Assembly (NCBI GenBank): GCA_022774325.1
Contig: JALFNN010000064.1
Coordinates: 17,694 to 81,693 of the forward strand
Length of the DNA: 64,000 bases
Direction of reading: 5' to 3'
Origin: a bacterium
Lineage (GTDB): Bacteria > Bacillota > Clostridia > Lachnospirales > Lachnospiraceae
Each line of letters begins with the position of its first letter. Position 1 is the stretch's first letter. Shown here in pieces: positions 38,996 through 48,703 of this stretch. Position numbers and translations under genes: made by a program. Below the pieces are notes generated by a model, which ran no database searches, had not been told where the DNA came from, and was given only the letters and a program-made list of their open reading frames with translations.

Positions 38996-40141
38996 CTACA
39001 TAACCTTCCGGAACAATCCTTTCAGATCTTCTACAGAAGCATCCTTCGGATTCCCAGGTGCGCATGCATCTGCATGAGCGGACTTGGCCAGGAAGTCAAG
39101 ATCTTCTTCTTTGATGGCTTCCAGTTTAGCTGGGATTCCAACATCTTCAGAGAGCTGACGTACTGCATCGATCGCAGCTTTTCTGTATTCTGCTTCGGAC
39201 ATTTCGTCTACACCTTTTACGCCCATAGCGCGAGCAATTTCACGATATTTCTCGCCGGTGCATTCCTGGTTGTATTCCATAACGATCGGGAGCATCATTG
39301 CGCAGGCAACACCATGCGGAGTGTCATAAACAGCGCCCAGAGTGTGAGCCATAGAATGAGCGATTCCAAGACCAACATTTGAGAATCCCATACCTGCGAT
39401 GTACTGGCCGAGTGCCATTCCTTCGCGGCCTTCTTTGGTGTTGGCAACAGCGCCGCGGAGCGATTTGGAAATGATTTCGATTGCTTTGAGATGGAACATA
39501 TCAGTCATTTCCCATGCGCCTTTGGTGGTATAACCTTCGATTGCATGTGTCAGAGCGTCCATACCGGTTGATGCGGTCAGTCCCTTCGGCATAGAAGACA
39601 TCATATCCGGGTCAACGATTGCGATGATTGGCATATCGTGTGGGTCTACGCAAACGAATTTACGCTTTCTCTCAACATCTGTGATAACGTAGTTGATGGT
39701 TACTTCTGCAGCGGTACCTGCTGTTGTAGGAACTGCGATGATCGGTACACATGGTTTTGTGGTAGGAGCAACGCCTTCCAGACTTCTTACATCTTCAAAT
39801 TCCGGGTTAGCGATGATGATGCCGATTGCTTTTGCAGTATCCATAGAAGAACCGCCGCCGATTGCAACGATGTAGTCTGCCTCGGATGCCTTGAAAGCTG
39901 CAACACCATGCTGAACATTCTCGATGGTCGGGTTTGCCTTGATGTCAGAATAGATCTCATAAGCAAGTCCTTCTTTGTCAAGAATATCTGTTACTTTGGA
40001 AGTAACGTTGAATTTGATCAGGTCCGGATCTGAGCATACGAATGCTTTTTTGAATCCGTGTGCCTTTGCTTCTGTTGCGATTTCAGCGATAGCACCTGCA
40101 CCATGATAAGAAGTTTCATTCAACATAATTCTGTTTGCCAT
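38996..40141 (-). CDS. fucO: lactaldehyde reductase / iron-dependent alcohol dehydrogenase FucO
   Basis: Group III iron-type alcohol dehydrogenase that reduces L-lactaldehyde to 1,2-propanediol with NADH, the redox-balancing end of fucose and rhamnose fermentation. The 381-residue protein is close to E. coli FucO along its length. It has the NAD motif IGGGSSMDTAKAIG and iron ligands at Asp195, His199, His262 and His276, matching E. coli Asp196, His200, His263 and His277. AAGGAG precedes the ATG. No fucose catabolic genes are adjacent, so the true substrate may be another aldehyde. Confidence 0.9.
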   Translation of the reverse strand: MANRIMLNETSYHGAGAIAEIATEAKAHGFKKAFVCSDPDLIKFNVTSKVTDILDKEGLAYEIYSDIKANPTIENVQHGVAAFKASEADYIVAIGGGSSMDTAKAIGIIIANPEFEDVRSLEGVAPTTKPCVPIIAVPTTAGTAAEVTINYVITDVERKRKFVCVDPHDMPIIAIVDPDMMSSMPKGLTASTGMDALTHAIEGYTTKGAWEMTDMFHLKAIEIISKSLRGAVANTKEGREGMALGQYIAGMGFSNVGLGIAHSMAHTLGAVYDTPHGVACAMMLPIVMEYNQECTGEKYREIARAMGVKGVDEMSEAEYRKAAIDAVRQLSEDVGIPAKLEAIKEEDLDFLAKSAHADACAPGNPKDASVEDLKGLFRKVM

Positions 40142-40202
40142 TTTTAATTTCTCCTTTACTTTTTATTTCTGATATTATTTTAACAATATTTGGCTCCGAA
40201 AG

Positions 40203-40232
40203 AAAGTTACAGAATGAAGAATCTGTAACTTT
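40203..40232. promoter_or_regulatory. candidate operator in the fucO-MATE intergenic region
   Basis: A perfect 11-bp inverted repeat, AAAGTTACAGA-N8-TCTGTAACTTT, lies just upstream of a plausible fucO promoter (TAAAAT on the minus strand near 40180). It has no T-run and is more likely a protein-binding site than a terminator. Confidence 0.55.
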
Positions 40233-40289
40233 TGACAAATAATTATCTTGAAAAATTCTGAAATGAAGCCGAAAGGGCTTCCGGGAAAA

Positions 40290-40318
40290 TTGACATTTCC
40301 GAAGAATTGACTTATAGT
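40290..40318 (+). promoter_or_regulatory. promoter of the MATE gene
   Basis: Consensus TTGACA (40290-40295), 17 bases, TATAGT (40313-40318). Confidence 0.7.
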
Positions 40319-40344
40319 GATTAGTGGTAAAGGGGGATGAGGAT

Positions 40345-41691
40345 TTGAATAAGAATAAATATGAGATTGATATGTGTAATGGCACCATTATGGATAAATT
40401 GGTTTCTTTTTCATTGCCGCTTATGCTTTCCGGGATTCTGCAGCTGATGTTTAATGCGGTAGATGTCATTGTGGTGGGGAGATTCGCGGGAAGTCAGGCA
40501 CTGGCGGCGGTCGGCTCGACCACAGCGCTGATCAATATGTTCGTGAATCTGTTTATGGGGATTTCACTTGGGACAAATGTACTGGCTGCCAGGTTTTTTG
40601 CCGCGGGAAAAGACCGGCAGATGTCGGAAACGGTTCATACTTCGATCGCATTTGCCGCAATCAGCGGAATCGTGATGGTCTTTGTGGGAATATTTTTTTC
40701 AAAATTTGCACTTGAGCTGATGGCGACACCGGCAGACGTTATCGAGCAGTCCACACTTTATATGCGTATCTATTTTCTGGGGATGCCTTTTTTTATGTTA
40801 TATAATTACGGGGCAGCCATTTTGCGGGCGGTCGGCGATACAAAACGTCCTCTGATCTTCTTGATCATATCCGGCGTGATCAATGCGGTTTTGAATATGA
40901 TTCTGGTTATCGTGTTCCATCTGGCCGTTGCGGGGGTTGCGATTGCGACCGTGTTTTCCCAGATGATTTCCTGTATTTTGGTGTTGCGCTGTCTATATCG
41001 GTCAGAAGGAAGCTATCAGTTCCGCTTCTCCAAACTCATGCTGAAGGGCTGCTATTTGAAACAGATATTCCAGGTAGGTGTGCCGGCCGGGATACAGAGT
41101 ACGGTCATCAATTTCTCCAATGTGCTTCTGCAGTCCTCGGTGAATTCGTTCGGTTCGATCGCAATGGCAGGTTATACGGCGGCAAATAATATTCTGGGAT
41201 TCCTTTTTGTGTCGGTCAATTCGGTGACGCAGGCATGCATGAGTTTCACAAGCCAGAATTACGGAGTCAGAAAATGGAAGCGAATGGATAAGATTCTGGT
41301 GGACTGTATGATTCTGAGTATGATTGTTGCGCTGGTACTTGGAGGAGGATCTTACATATTTGGCAGTCAGATTCTAAGAATTTATACGGAGAATGAAGAA
41401 GTGATCCGCTGTGGAATGGAGATCCTTTCGTATACAACACTTACTTATTTTCTGTGCGGATTTATGGATCTGTTTCCGGGAGCCATGCGCGGCATGGGAT
41501 TTTCCGCAGCGCCGATGATGCTTTCTATCGTTGGAACTGTAGGAACCCGAATTGTGTGGATATTTGGCATTTTCCCACGTTACAGGTCCCTTTCGGTGCT
41601 GTTTATCTCTTATCCTGTATCGTGGATTCTGACGATTGCCATGCAGGTAGTGTGTTTTTTCATCGTCAGGAGAAAGGTGCATGAGAAATAA
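40345..41691 (+). CDS. MATE-family efflux transporter
   Basis: A 448-residue polytopic membrane protein with twelve predicted segments, belonging to the multidrug and toxin extrusion family (cation-coupled export). The family start (IMDKLVSFSLPLMLSGILQL, then VVGRFAGSQALAAVGST) is clear. No ATG is well placed: AGGGGG (40331-40336) lies eight bases before a TTG at 40345, which I take as the start. The in-frame GTG at 40324 and ATG at 40372 are alternatives. The lipoprotein gene overlaps its stop by one base. A TetR regulator downstream may control it. Confidence 0.92.
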   Translation: MNKNKYEIDMCNGTIMDKLVSFSLPLMLSGILQLMFNAVDVIVVGRFAGSQALAAVGSTTALINMFVNLFMGISLGTNVLAARFFAAGKDRQMSETVHTSIAFAAISGIVMVFVGIFFSKFALELMATPADVIEQSTLYMRIYFLGMPFFMLYNYGAAILRAVGDTKRPLIFLIISGVINAVLNMILVIVFHLAVAGVAIATVFSQMISCILVLRCLYRSEGSYQFRFSKLMLKGCYLKQIFQVGVPAGIQSTVINFSNVLLQSSVNSFGSIAMAGYTAANNILGFLFVSVNSVTQACMSFTSQNYGVRKWKRMDKILVDCMILSMIVALVLGGGSYIFGSQILRIYTENEEVIRCGMEILSYTTLTYFLCGFMDLFPGAMRGMGFSAAPMMLSIVGTVGTRIVWIFGIFPRYRSLSVLFISYPVSWILTIAMQVVCFFIVRRKVHEK

Positions 41692-42113
41692 TGAAAAAGT
41701 TTTTTATAATCATATTGGTTAGTGCAGTTACGTTTTTATCAGGATGCGGAAATGCCAAGAGTTCGATAGAAAATACAGAAACAGCCGGTGAGGACATCTG
41801 TGAAAATGAATTAGAAGGATTGATTATGGAAAATTTGCAGGGCTGCGTAAGTACGGGTGATGCCACCAGCAGTAATCCTTTTGACTATATGGATAATGAA
41901 TACTATGAAAATATAAAGTCTTTGGGAGAAGATGCAATCCCTGTGCTGCTTGAAGGACATCATAATGGACAGTACAGTGGTCTGATTGATTATCTTGCTA
42001 TGTATTTAGTCTGGGATATTTCAGGAAATACAGCAGCCGAGGAGCTGGGGCAATGTGAAAATGCAGAGCAAATGTACGATGCGTGGATAGAGTTTTACTC
42101 CTCCAATCAGTAG
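41691..42113 (+). CDS. small predicted lipoprotein
   Basis: A 140-residue protein with signal peptide and lipobox LSGC (Cys19). The mature part has no recognised domain. It contains a helical segment with IPVLLEGHHNGQYSGLIDYLA, reminiscent of HEAT-like repeats in some lipoproteins, but this is only a resemblance. The ATG overlaps the MATE stop codon (TAATG), so the two are translationally coupled. Confidence 0.72.
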   Translation: MKKFFIIILVSAVTFLSGCGNAKSSIENTETAGEDICENELEGLIMENLQGCVSTGDATSSNPFDYMDNEYYENIKSLGEDAIPVLLEGHHNGQYSGLIDYLAMYLVWDISGNTAAEELGQCENAEQMYDAWIEFYSSNQ

Positions 42114-42161
42114 GCAGACTTTCTGGAATTTATTTTTCAGAAAGTCTTTGAAAACAGTATG

Positions 42162-42722
42162 TTATGATAAAACATCCAGCTCTGTAAACAGTTTCTCAAG
42201 TCTGGCGGGCATGGCTTTTACCAGCATGCGTGCCAGTTCTTCGGAGCTTGATTTCATGCCGCTCAGCACCCATTTGACCGTCATGTAAATGGAGCTCTGA
42301 CAGTACATTTCCAGAAGAAAACGGATCTCGCTGTCCGGAGCATGACCGGTCTTTCTTCGGATCAGATCGGAATAGAATTCTAAAATCAGTTCGAAATCAT
42401 GTTCTTTCAGAGAATTTTGCGCATCGGACCGGAAAGCAGCAGCGAAAAATACCCGCTCTTCCTGTATGTAATCGAATTTTCGTTTCAGTCCTTCAAATAT
42501 TGTCTCGCCGCTTCCCATATGTTCAAAGGATTTCAGAAGAAGCTTATCAAAATACCAGTTGATCAGGTCATATTTGTCAAGAAAATTGCGGTAAAAGGTC
42601 TGGCGTGTCAGCCCGCAGTTCTCCACGATCTGACGAATAGTAATGTCATCGACAGAGGTGGTCTTCATACATTGTTTGATGGATTCGGCCAGTCGGTATT
42701 TCGTAGTTTCTGATTTTGCCAT
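42162..42722 (-). CDS. TetR/AcrR-family transcriptional regulator
   Basis: A 186-residue repressor-type protein. The N-terminal helix-turn-helix is TIRQIVENCGLTRQTFYRNF, and the rest is a helical ligand-binding domain. The ATG at 42722 is eight bases from GAGGAG; the in-frame ATG at 42728 is only two bases away. It is convergent with the MATE-lipoprotein unit. Regulation of the exporter is an inference from neighbourhood only. Confidence 0.92.
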   Translation of the reverse strand: MAKSETTKYRLAESIKQCMKTTSVDDITIRQIVENCGLTRQTFYRNFLDKYDLINWYFDKLLLKSFEHMGSGETIFEGLKRKFDYIQEERVFFAAAFRSDAQNSLKEHDFELILEFYSDLIRRKTGHAPDSEIRFLLEMYCQSSIYMTVKWVLSGMKSSSEELARMLVKAMPARLEKLFTELDVLS

Positions 42723-42808
42723 GTTCATGTCTCCTCAGCGTTTTTCATTAACTCCATTAATAAAAATATATACTATTTCAGTCCCTTCCGTCAACCGAAG
42801 ATATGGAA

Positions 42809-42837
42809 TTGACAGAAGAAGAAAAGCAATTTATGAT
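42809..42837 (+). promoter_or_regulatory. promoter of the amidase gene
   Basis: Consensus TTGACA (42809-42814), 17 bases, TATGAT (42832-42837). Confidence 0.6.
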
Positions 42838-42921
42838 GGAAGGAGATTATGAAAATAATCAAAGAATATCAAAATGTGAAATGACGGATGTCATATAACA
42901 TGTAAAAGGAAGCAGACAAGA

Positions 42922-43821
42922 ATGAAAGGGAAGAAATTATTGATTCTGGCGCTGGCACTTACCTTGCTTGGCGCCGGCTGCCAAAAGACAGACACAGGAA
43001 ATGAGCCTGAAAGTGAGAAAACGGAGCAGAGAATTACAGAAGAGAAAATAGAAGAGGAAGAAAGCACAGAGAATCCGCAGGCAGGAGAAGGGGAAGACTC
43101 CGGGAAGGACTCTGAACCGGAAACTGAGCCGGAGCCCGGAGAAGACAGCGGGCAGGCAGATGTGGAATCACCGGAAACCAATCCGAGGAACGGATATCTG
43201 ATCGCTATTGATGCCGGGCATCAGAGGCAGGGAAACAGCGAACAGGAGCCGGTCGGGCCGGGAGCCTCCCAGACCAAGGCAAAGGTTGCAGGCGGAACAA
43301 GCGGCATTGTAACAGGAATTCCTGAGTACGAACTGACGTTGCAGGTTTCTCTGAAACTCAGGGATGAGCTTTTAAACCGTGGGTATCGGGTGCTGATGAT
43401 CCGCGAGACGAACGACGTAAACATTTCCAATGCTGAGCGCGCAAAGATGGCAAATGAGGACGGGGCGGATGCCTTTATTCGTATTCATGCAAACGGTTCT
43501 GATTCCGGTAGTGCACAGGGGATGATGACGATCTGCCAGACTCCGGAAAACCCGTATAACGGCGCACTTTATTCACAGAGCAGGAATCTGGCGGAGTGTA
43601 TTCTGAACTGTGCCGTCGAGACGACAGGTGCAAGAATCGAACGGGTCTGGGAGACGGACACGATGAGCGGGATCAACTGGGCTGAAGTGCCGACCACAAT
43701 CTTCGAGATGGGGTATATGACGAATCCGGAGGAAGATAAACGGATGGCAACGGATGAATATCAGAACCAGATCGTGACCGGTGTCGCGAATGGAATGGAC
43801 CGATATTTTGGAATCCAGTAA
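42922..43821 (+). CDS. N-acetylmuramoyl-L-alanine amidase (Amidase_3), lipoprotein
   Basis: Cleaves the bond between muramic acid and the stem peptide of peptidoglycan. The 299-residue protein has a lipobox LLGAGC (Cys20) and a Glu/Pro-rich linker to about residue 88. The zinc-dependent amidase domain follows: AIDAGH (His100), PEYELTL (metal Glu near 135-137), IRIHAN (His189) and the catalytic glutamate in [12 protein letters not shown]. It is anchored outside the membrane, probably for wall turnover or separation. The GNAT gene follows after 21 bases. Confidence 0.93.
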   Translation: MKGKKLLILALALTLLGAGCQKTDTGNEPESEKTEQRITEEKIEEEESTENPQAGEGEDSGKDSEPETEPEPGEDSGQADVESPETNPRNGYLIAIDAGHQRQGNSEQEPVGPGASQTKAKVAGGTSGIVTGIPEYELTLQVSLKLRDELLNRGYRVLMIRETNDVNISNAERAKMANEDGADAFIRIHANGSDSGSAQGMMTICQTPENPYNGALYSQSRNLAECILNCAVETTGARIERVWETDTMSGINWAEVPTTIFEMGYMTNPEEDKRMATDEYQNQIVTGVANGMDRYFGIQ

Positions 43822-43842
43822 GGAAGAAAAAGGAACAGTATT

Positions 43843-44421
43843 ATGGAAAATAGTATTACGATCCGCACAGCGCGGGAAGAGGATGCAGAGGAATTGTTGA
43901 AGATCTACGAACCTTACGTCAGAGAAACGGCAGTCACTTTTGAATATAAAGTGCCTGAAGTAGAAGAATTTACCGCAAGAATCCGGAAAACTCTGTGCCG
44001 CTATCCCTATCTGGTGGCGATGCAGGGAGAGGATATTGTCGGTTATACCTATGCTTCACCGTTTCATGAAAGGAAAGCATATGACTGGGCGGTCGAAGTA
44101 TCTGTTTATGTGAAACGGGATAAACGGAAGCTTGGAATCGGACGGAAGTTGTATCAGGCACTAGAGAGCGAACTGAAGAAGATGAACATCGTAAATGTGA
44201 ATGCCTGCATCGCGTACCCGGCATCCGAAGACCGCTATCTGACCGACGACAGTGTGAGATTTCATGAAAGAATGGGATATCAGATGGTGGGAAGGTTTCA
44301 TAAGTGTGGATATAAGTTTCACCGTTGGTATGACATGGTGTGGATGGAGAAGCATATCGGGGAACATCTGGAGAATCAGCCGGAAGTGGTTGATTTTGGT
44401 TCTGTCCGGCATGGCGGATAA
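43843..44421 (+). CDS. GNAT acetyltransferase, phosphinothricin acetyltransferase type
   Basis: A 192-residue N-acetyltransferase. It starts ITIRTAREEDAEELLKIYEP and has the acetyl-CoA loop VKRDKRKLGIGRKLYQAL and the C-terminal RWYDMVWMEK block typical of Pat/MnaT proteins, which acetylate amines such as methionine derivatives or phosphinothricin. The natural substrate is unknown. It is probably co-transcribed with the amidase. A long palindrome follows 60 bases after the stop. Confidence 0.9.
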   Translation: MENSITIRTAREEDAEELLKIYEPYVRETAVTFEYKVPEVEEFTARIRKTLCRYPYLVAMQGEDIVGYTYASPFHERKAYDWAVEVSVYVKRDKRKLGIGRKLYQALESELKKMNIVNVNACIAYPASEDRYLTDDSVRFHERMGYQMVGRFHKCGYKFHRWYDMVWMEKHIGEHLENQPEVVDFGSVRHGG

Positions 44422-44480
44422 ATTATTGTTCATGTGTCTGGGGGGTTACGGACCCAGAGAAGAAAATAGTCAAAAAAACC

Positions 44481-44544
44481 GAGAGACATGGGGACAGGTT
44501 CAGTGACTCACTTGTGAGTCACTGAACCTGTCCCCATGTCTCTC
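44481..44544. repeat. 64-bp palindromic element, copy 1
   Basis: A perfect 31-bp inverted repeat (44481-44511 with 44514-44544) with a TT centre and the core GGGGACAGGTTCAGTGACTC. It sits eight bases from the lacZ stop codon. The GGGGACAGGTT core resembles REP-type elements mobilised by RAYT transposases; this is from memory. A near-identical copy is at 56607-56670. Confidence 0.9.
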
Positions 44545-44552
44545 TCTCTTAA

Positions 44553-47500
44553 TTAAATTCCTCTAAACCGGAAGGTAAATTCCATATGTCCGTCTGCCGG
44601 AAGCAGGTATTCCGGGTGTGTTTTCGCACCCCAGCTGTCGTCTCCGGCAATTCCCATCTGTGCCAGGGAAGTACGGATCACCGTGTAATGTACAGCCGGC
44701 AGTTCGTATGGATGGCGGGCATTTTCCATCTCATGCGGTGTCCATGGAAGGGCGGAGAAATTCATACCGTCACCGGTGAATAACAGTCCGCGGCCGCGTT
44801 TGTCGGTTACTTTTGCCCAGCGGACACCGGTCTTATTTCCGGTCTCCTGCGGAACGATATAGTGTGCGACGTTATCGGCAACCTGATTTTTGTAGATGCC
44901 GAGTTTGCCGCCTTTACACCGGTCTGCGTAAGTTTCTTCCGGTCCCATTCCGTACCATTCCAGCTGATTGTAATCGGCATTGATCTTCATGATCATTCCG
45001 AATTCCGGCATGGAGCCCAGACCTTCCGGGATATCGCAGGATAAGGTTGTCTCGATGGTTCCGTCTCCATATACGGTGTAGGCTACCTTGCAGTCTGCGA
45101 CCGGTTTCGTCGGCAGTACATAGGTAAATGTGATGGTTGCACTGTTCTCGTTTTCCTGAAGCACCGGGTCATAGGATTTCACAGGTCCGGAAGCAGAAGA
45201 AAGGAAATCTTTGTGCGACAGATAAAGGCTTGCGAGCTTCCACTGGCCGTAGAACATCGGCATTCCGTTTCCTTCGTCGTTATCTACCGGGGCGCGCCAG
45301 AAGTTCGGTTTTGGAATGCTCTCGATCATTTCCACACCTGCATACCGGTAGGATACCAGTCCACCGGTCAGATAGGAGAAGAGTGCATCAAAGTTTTCGC
45401 CTTTTACGCCGATGTTGACTTTTCCTCTGATGATTTTGACCGGTTTTTCACAGGAATAAGAAAGCGCACGGTCAAATTCTGAAACGGTGTATACATATTG
45501 TCCGAATGCAACTTCATGACCGGCCGGAGCCCATAGGGTATCCTCTATTAAATGGAAGGATACGGTTACGGTATACTCACCGGCTTTTGTTTGTTCAGGG
45601 ATCGGCAGATCGTATTCCCGGCTGGATAACGGTGCAACGTCTGTTGCAAGTGTGGCTTTGCGGATCTGCTTTCCGTCTTTGGCCAGTGTGACGATGCAGC
45701 GGAAGGTGTCGGTGTTGGTGAACAGGTTTTTGTTGATGACAAGAACCTTATCACGGCTTACTTCTGCGGTAATGTTCTGATAATTGAATTTGACTTCCTG
45801 CATCTTCGGAGACGGAGTACGGTCGCCGCCGTATACGATTCCGTTGGCGCTGAAGTTGTAGTCGGTCGGACGTTCGCCGAAGTCACCGCCGTATGCCTGG
45901 AATTCTTGTCCGTAACGGTCTTTTTTGGTAATCGTCTGGTCTACATAATCCCAGATGAATCCTCCCTGATAGAGTGGTTCTGTGTCCGTCAGATCTGTGT
46001 ATTTATGCATGGCTCCGCAGGAATTTCCCATGGCGTGCGTGTATTCACAGCAGATGAACGGTTTGTCCCTGTGCTCGTTTAAGAAGGCCTGAATTCTGGC
46101 AGCCGAAGGATACATCTGGCTTTCCATATCGCTTGTATCGTTGTAGCGGCGATCCTGGAAGACTCCTTCGTAGTGCACAAGGCGGGTCGAATCCAGTTCT
46201 CGGAATTTATCGGACATTTTTTTGATCACGCTTCCTCCGTAGGACTCATTTCCGCAGGACCAGATCAGAACAGACGGATGGTTCTTGTCTCTTTGGTAAA
46301 TGGAATTGACACGGTCAAGAAGTGGTGCTTCCCAGTGCGGTTTATCCCCCGGAATCGCATATTCATAATCGCCTCCGCGGATCACAACATCCCAGGAACC
46401 GTGGGTTTCCATATTGTTTTCGTCGATCAGGTAGAGACCGTATACGTCACACAACTTATAAAGTCTGGAATCGTTCGGATAGTGGCAGGTACGGATCGCG
46501 TTGATGTTGTGGCATTTCATGGTAACCACATCCTGAACAAGCTCTTCCGGCTGCGGAACGCGGCCTGCAAATGTGCTGAATTCATGGCGGTTGGCGCCTT
46601 TGAATACGATTCGCTTTCCATTCAGGAGCATGAGGCTGTCCTTCAGTTCAAAACGGCGGAAACCGACGCCTTCTGCGATCACTTCTGTAATCTTTCCTGC
46701 TTCATCCTCAACGGTCAGAAGAAGTTCATACAGGTTCGGCACTTCGGCGCTCCAGAGCCGGAAGCCTTGGAGAGAAAGGCTGAGATGGCCTTCACCGTCA
46801 GAGAGGGTAAATTCGGCTTCGGCAAATTTGTCCGCCGCTTCATCGCCCGGATCGTCAGCTGTGCTGCCCGGAAAATGGTATAAAGGCAGTCTGGTCAGTC
46901 TGGCTTTCACGGTTCCATTTCCAAGAGACCGGACATCAATCAAAAGTTCTCCTTTGGAACAGGTGTCATCCAGCAGGGTACGGATTTTCAGATCATCAAT
47001 ATGTACAGCCGGTTTGGTGTAGAGAAAAACATCCCGGAAAATGCCGGAGAAACGGTAGAAGTCCTGATCCTCCGCCCAGCTTCCGCTGGTCCATTTGTAT
47101 ACCTGGACGGCTAATTTATTTTCGCCTTCCGTCAGATAAGGCGTCAGCTCGAAATCAGAAGGAGTGAAGCTGTCTTCACTGTATCCGACATAGTGTCCGT
47201 TCAGCCAGAGCGCCATTCCACTTTCCACACCCTGGAAGGAAATGAATAATGGATGGCCCTTCATGTGCTCCGGTACACGGAAGTATTTCACATAGCTTGC
47301 AGTCGGATTAAATTCGGTCGGGATCTCCCCGTCCCAGATGTCTTCACGACCGTCCCACGGATACTGGGTGTTAACGTATGCAGGAATATCGTAGCCTTCC
47401 ATCTGAATATGGGCAGGTACACGGATATCACTCCAGTTTCTGCAGTCATGTTCTAAAGATTCAAAATCTTTGACTGTATCAGAAAGATTCCGGCCGTAGG

Positions 47501-47651
47501 AAAATTTCCAGATACCATTCAGTGAAAAGCGAAATGGATTTTCTTTGTTTCTTAAATGTTCTTCATCCGGAAAATATTCATGGTCGGAGTGAGCCGGGAG
47601 AACATTTTCTTTGAAAAAGGTGCTGTCTTTTAATTTGTTGTAATCAAACAT
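44553..47651 (-). CDS. lacZ: beta-galactosidase, GH2 LacZ type
   Basis: Hydrolyses terminal beta-galactosides in the cytoplasm. The 1032-residue protein has the full LacZ layout: jelly roll, Ig-like domains, TIM barrel and C-terminal beta-galactosidase small-chain domain. The acid/base is Glu469 (GNESYGG) and the nucleophile Glu536 (EYTHAMGNS), matching E. coli 461 and 537. The ATG at 47651 has AGGAGG upstream; the frame is open beyond it, but without a signal. There is no signal peptide. It is divergent from the AraC genes, and in this locus probably finishes galacto-oligosaccharide breakdown. Confidence 0.97.
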   Translation of the reverse strand: MFDYNKLKDSTFFKENVLPAHSDHEYFPDEEHLRNKENPFRFSLNGIWKFSYGRNLSDTVKDFESLEHDCRNWSDIRVPAHIQMEGYDIPAYVNTQYPWDGREDIWDGEIPTEFNPTASYVKYFRVPEHMKGHPLFISFQGVESGMALWLNGHYVGYSEDSFTPSDFELTPYLTEGENKLAVQVYKWTSGSWAEDQDFYRFSGIFRDVFLYTKPAVHIDDLKIRTLLDDTCSKGELLIDVRSLGNGTVKARLTRLPLYHFPGSTADDPGDEAADKFAEAEFTLSDGEGHLSLSLQGFRLWSAEVPNLYELLLTVEDEAGKITEVIAEGVGFRRFELKDSLMLLNGKRIVFKGANRHEFSTFAGRVPQPEELVQDVVTMKCHNINAIRTCHYPNDSRLYKLCDVYGLYLIDENNMETHGSWDVVIRGGDYEYAIPGDKPHWEAPLLDRVNSIYQRDKNHPSVLIWSCGNESYGGSVIKKMSDKFRELDSTRLVHYEGVFQDRRYNDTSDMESQMYPSAARIQAFLNEHRDKPFICCEYTHAMGNSCGAMHKYTDLTDTEPLYQGGFIWDYVDQTITKKDRYGQEFQAYGGDFGERPTDYNFSANGIVYGGDRTPSPKMQEVKFNYQNITAEVSRDKVLVINKNLFTNTDTFRCIVTLAKDGKQIRKATLATDVAPLSSREYDLPIPEQTKAGEYTVTVSFHLIEDTLWAPAGHEVAFGQYVYTVSEFDRALSYSCEKPVKIIRGKVNIGVKGENFDALFSYLTGGLVSYRYAGVEMIESIPKPNFWRAPVDNDEGNGMPMFYGQWKLASLYLSHKDFLSSASGPVKSYDPVLQENENSATITFTYVLPTKPVADCKVAYTVYGDGTIETTLSCDIPEGLGSMPEFGMIMKINADYNQLEWYGMGPEETYADRCKGGKLGIYKNQVADNVAHYIVPQETGNKTGVRWAKVTDKRGRGLLFTGDGMNFSALPWTPHEMENARHPYELPAVHYTVIRTSLAQMGIAGDDSWGAKTHPEYLLPADGHMEFTFRFRGI

Positions 47652-47709
47652 GGTAAACCTCCTGTAGAATCTCGCATCGGATTGATTCTTGTTCGTTGAT
47701 ATTACTTTC

Positions 47710-47738
47710 ATTATGAGCAACAGAGTCGAATTGTGCAA
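47710..47738 (-). promoter_or_regulatory. promoter of lacZ
   Basis: On the minus strand TTGCAC (47733-47738), 17 bases, CATAAT (47710-47715). An inverted repeat CGAATT-N10-AATTCG (47727-47748) overlaps the -35 region and is a candidate AraC-protein site. Confidence 0.55.
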
Positions 47739-47769
47739 TATAAATTCGGTTCCAGTATATGGAAAAATG

Positions 47770-47798
47770 TTGTATTTCGACTTTATATACATTATACT
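47770..47798 (+). promoter_or_regulatory. promoter of the araC unit
   Basis: TTGTAT (47770-47775), 17 bases, TATACT (47793-47798). Confidence 0.65.
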
Positions 47799-47852
47799 GA
47801 AGAAAAGAAACAATCGTATCGTCAGATGGCTGCGAAAACAGAGGAGGGGAAT

Positions 47853-48680
47853 ATGGCAGATACATACAAATATGAATATTACGCTACCGACAAACTACTG
47901 AATTCGTTGTCTGTATACAATACCGGTTATGAAAAATGCCATCCGGGTTATCAGTGGGGCCCCGGAATCCGGGATCACTATCTGATCCATCATGTTATTC
48001 GCGGAAAGGGGAGTTATGTGCTTGAGGGAAGAATGTATCATCTGAATGCCGGTGATACGTTCCTTTTGTTTCCAAATGTAGAAGCCAGTTATCGCGCGGA
48101 TGAGGAGGAACCGTGGGAGTATGCGTGGGTAGGATTTGCGGGCACGGATGCCTATTCTATGATTGCAAATACCGATTTTTCAAAGAAGAATCCGGTTCTG
48201 GATCAGAGACTGATCAGCGACGAGCTGTTCCGGAAGATCCAGGCAGTGTACAATGCGAATGGAAATACATTTCGTGACGCGGTTGCCATGACGGGGGCAC
48301 TCTACTCGCTGATGGGATTTCTGATGCAGCATTCGAAGGGAGAAGAAAAAGCAGACAATCTTCAGCAGCATTATGTGGAGCGGGCCAGACAGTATATCGC
48401 GGAACAGTATTCATATCCGATCACGGTGGAAGATGTCGCAGTTTATACGGGAATCAGCAGAAGTTATCTTTTTCGTCTGTTTCGCACGATGATGAAGCAG
48501 TCTCCGAAAGAATATCTTCTGGAGTACCGGATCAGGCAGGCGTGCCAGCTACTGAATCAAACAGAACTTCCGGTGGGAAGCATTGCACATTCAGTGGGGT
48601 TTGAGGATAATCTGTATTTTTCGAAGGTGTTTAAGAAATATAAGAACTGTACACCGTCGGAATACAGATGCATGAAATGA
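47853..48680 (+). CDS. AraC-family regulator 1
   Basis: A 275-residue protein with an N-terminal cupin sensor domain (HHVIRGKGSYVLEGRMYHL) and a C-terminal double helix-turn-helix (ITVEDVAVYTGISRSYLFRL, then VGFEDNLYFSKVFKKYKN). The ATG at 47853 follows GAGGAGGGG directly. It is divergent from lacZ and 23 bases before a second AraC gene. It is the likely activator of lacZ and the galactan genes; the inducer is unknown. Confidence 0.93.
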   Translation: MADTYKYEYYATDKLLNSLSVYNTGYEKCHPGYQWGPGIRDHYLIHHVIRGKGSYVLEGRMYHLNAGDTFLLFPNVEASYRADEEEPWEYAWVGFAGTDAYSMIANTDFSKKNPVLDQRLISDELFRKIQAVYNANGNTFRDAVAMTGALYSLMGFLMQHSKGEEKADNLQQHYVERARQYIAEQYSYPITVEDVAVYTGISRSYLFRLFRTMMKQSPKEYLLEYRIRQACQLLNQTELPVGSIAHSVGFEDNLYFSKVFKKYKNCTPSEYRCMK

Positions 48681-48703
48681 GTTCGTGACAGGGAGAAATG
48701 GTG

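Noticed and set aside
42803..42898. A 31-codon frame starting MELTEEEKQF before the amidase gene
   Set aside because: It has no Shine-Dalgarno and overlaps a consensus promoter; it may be a gene remnant but cannot be supported.
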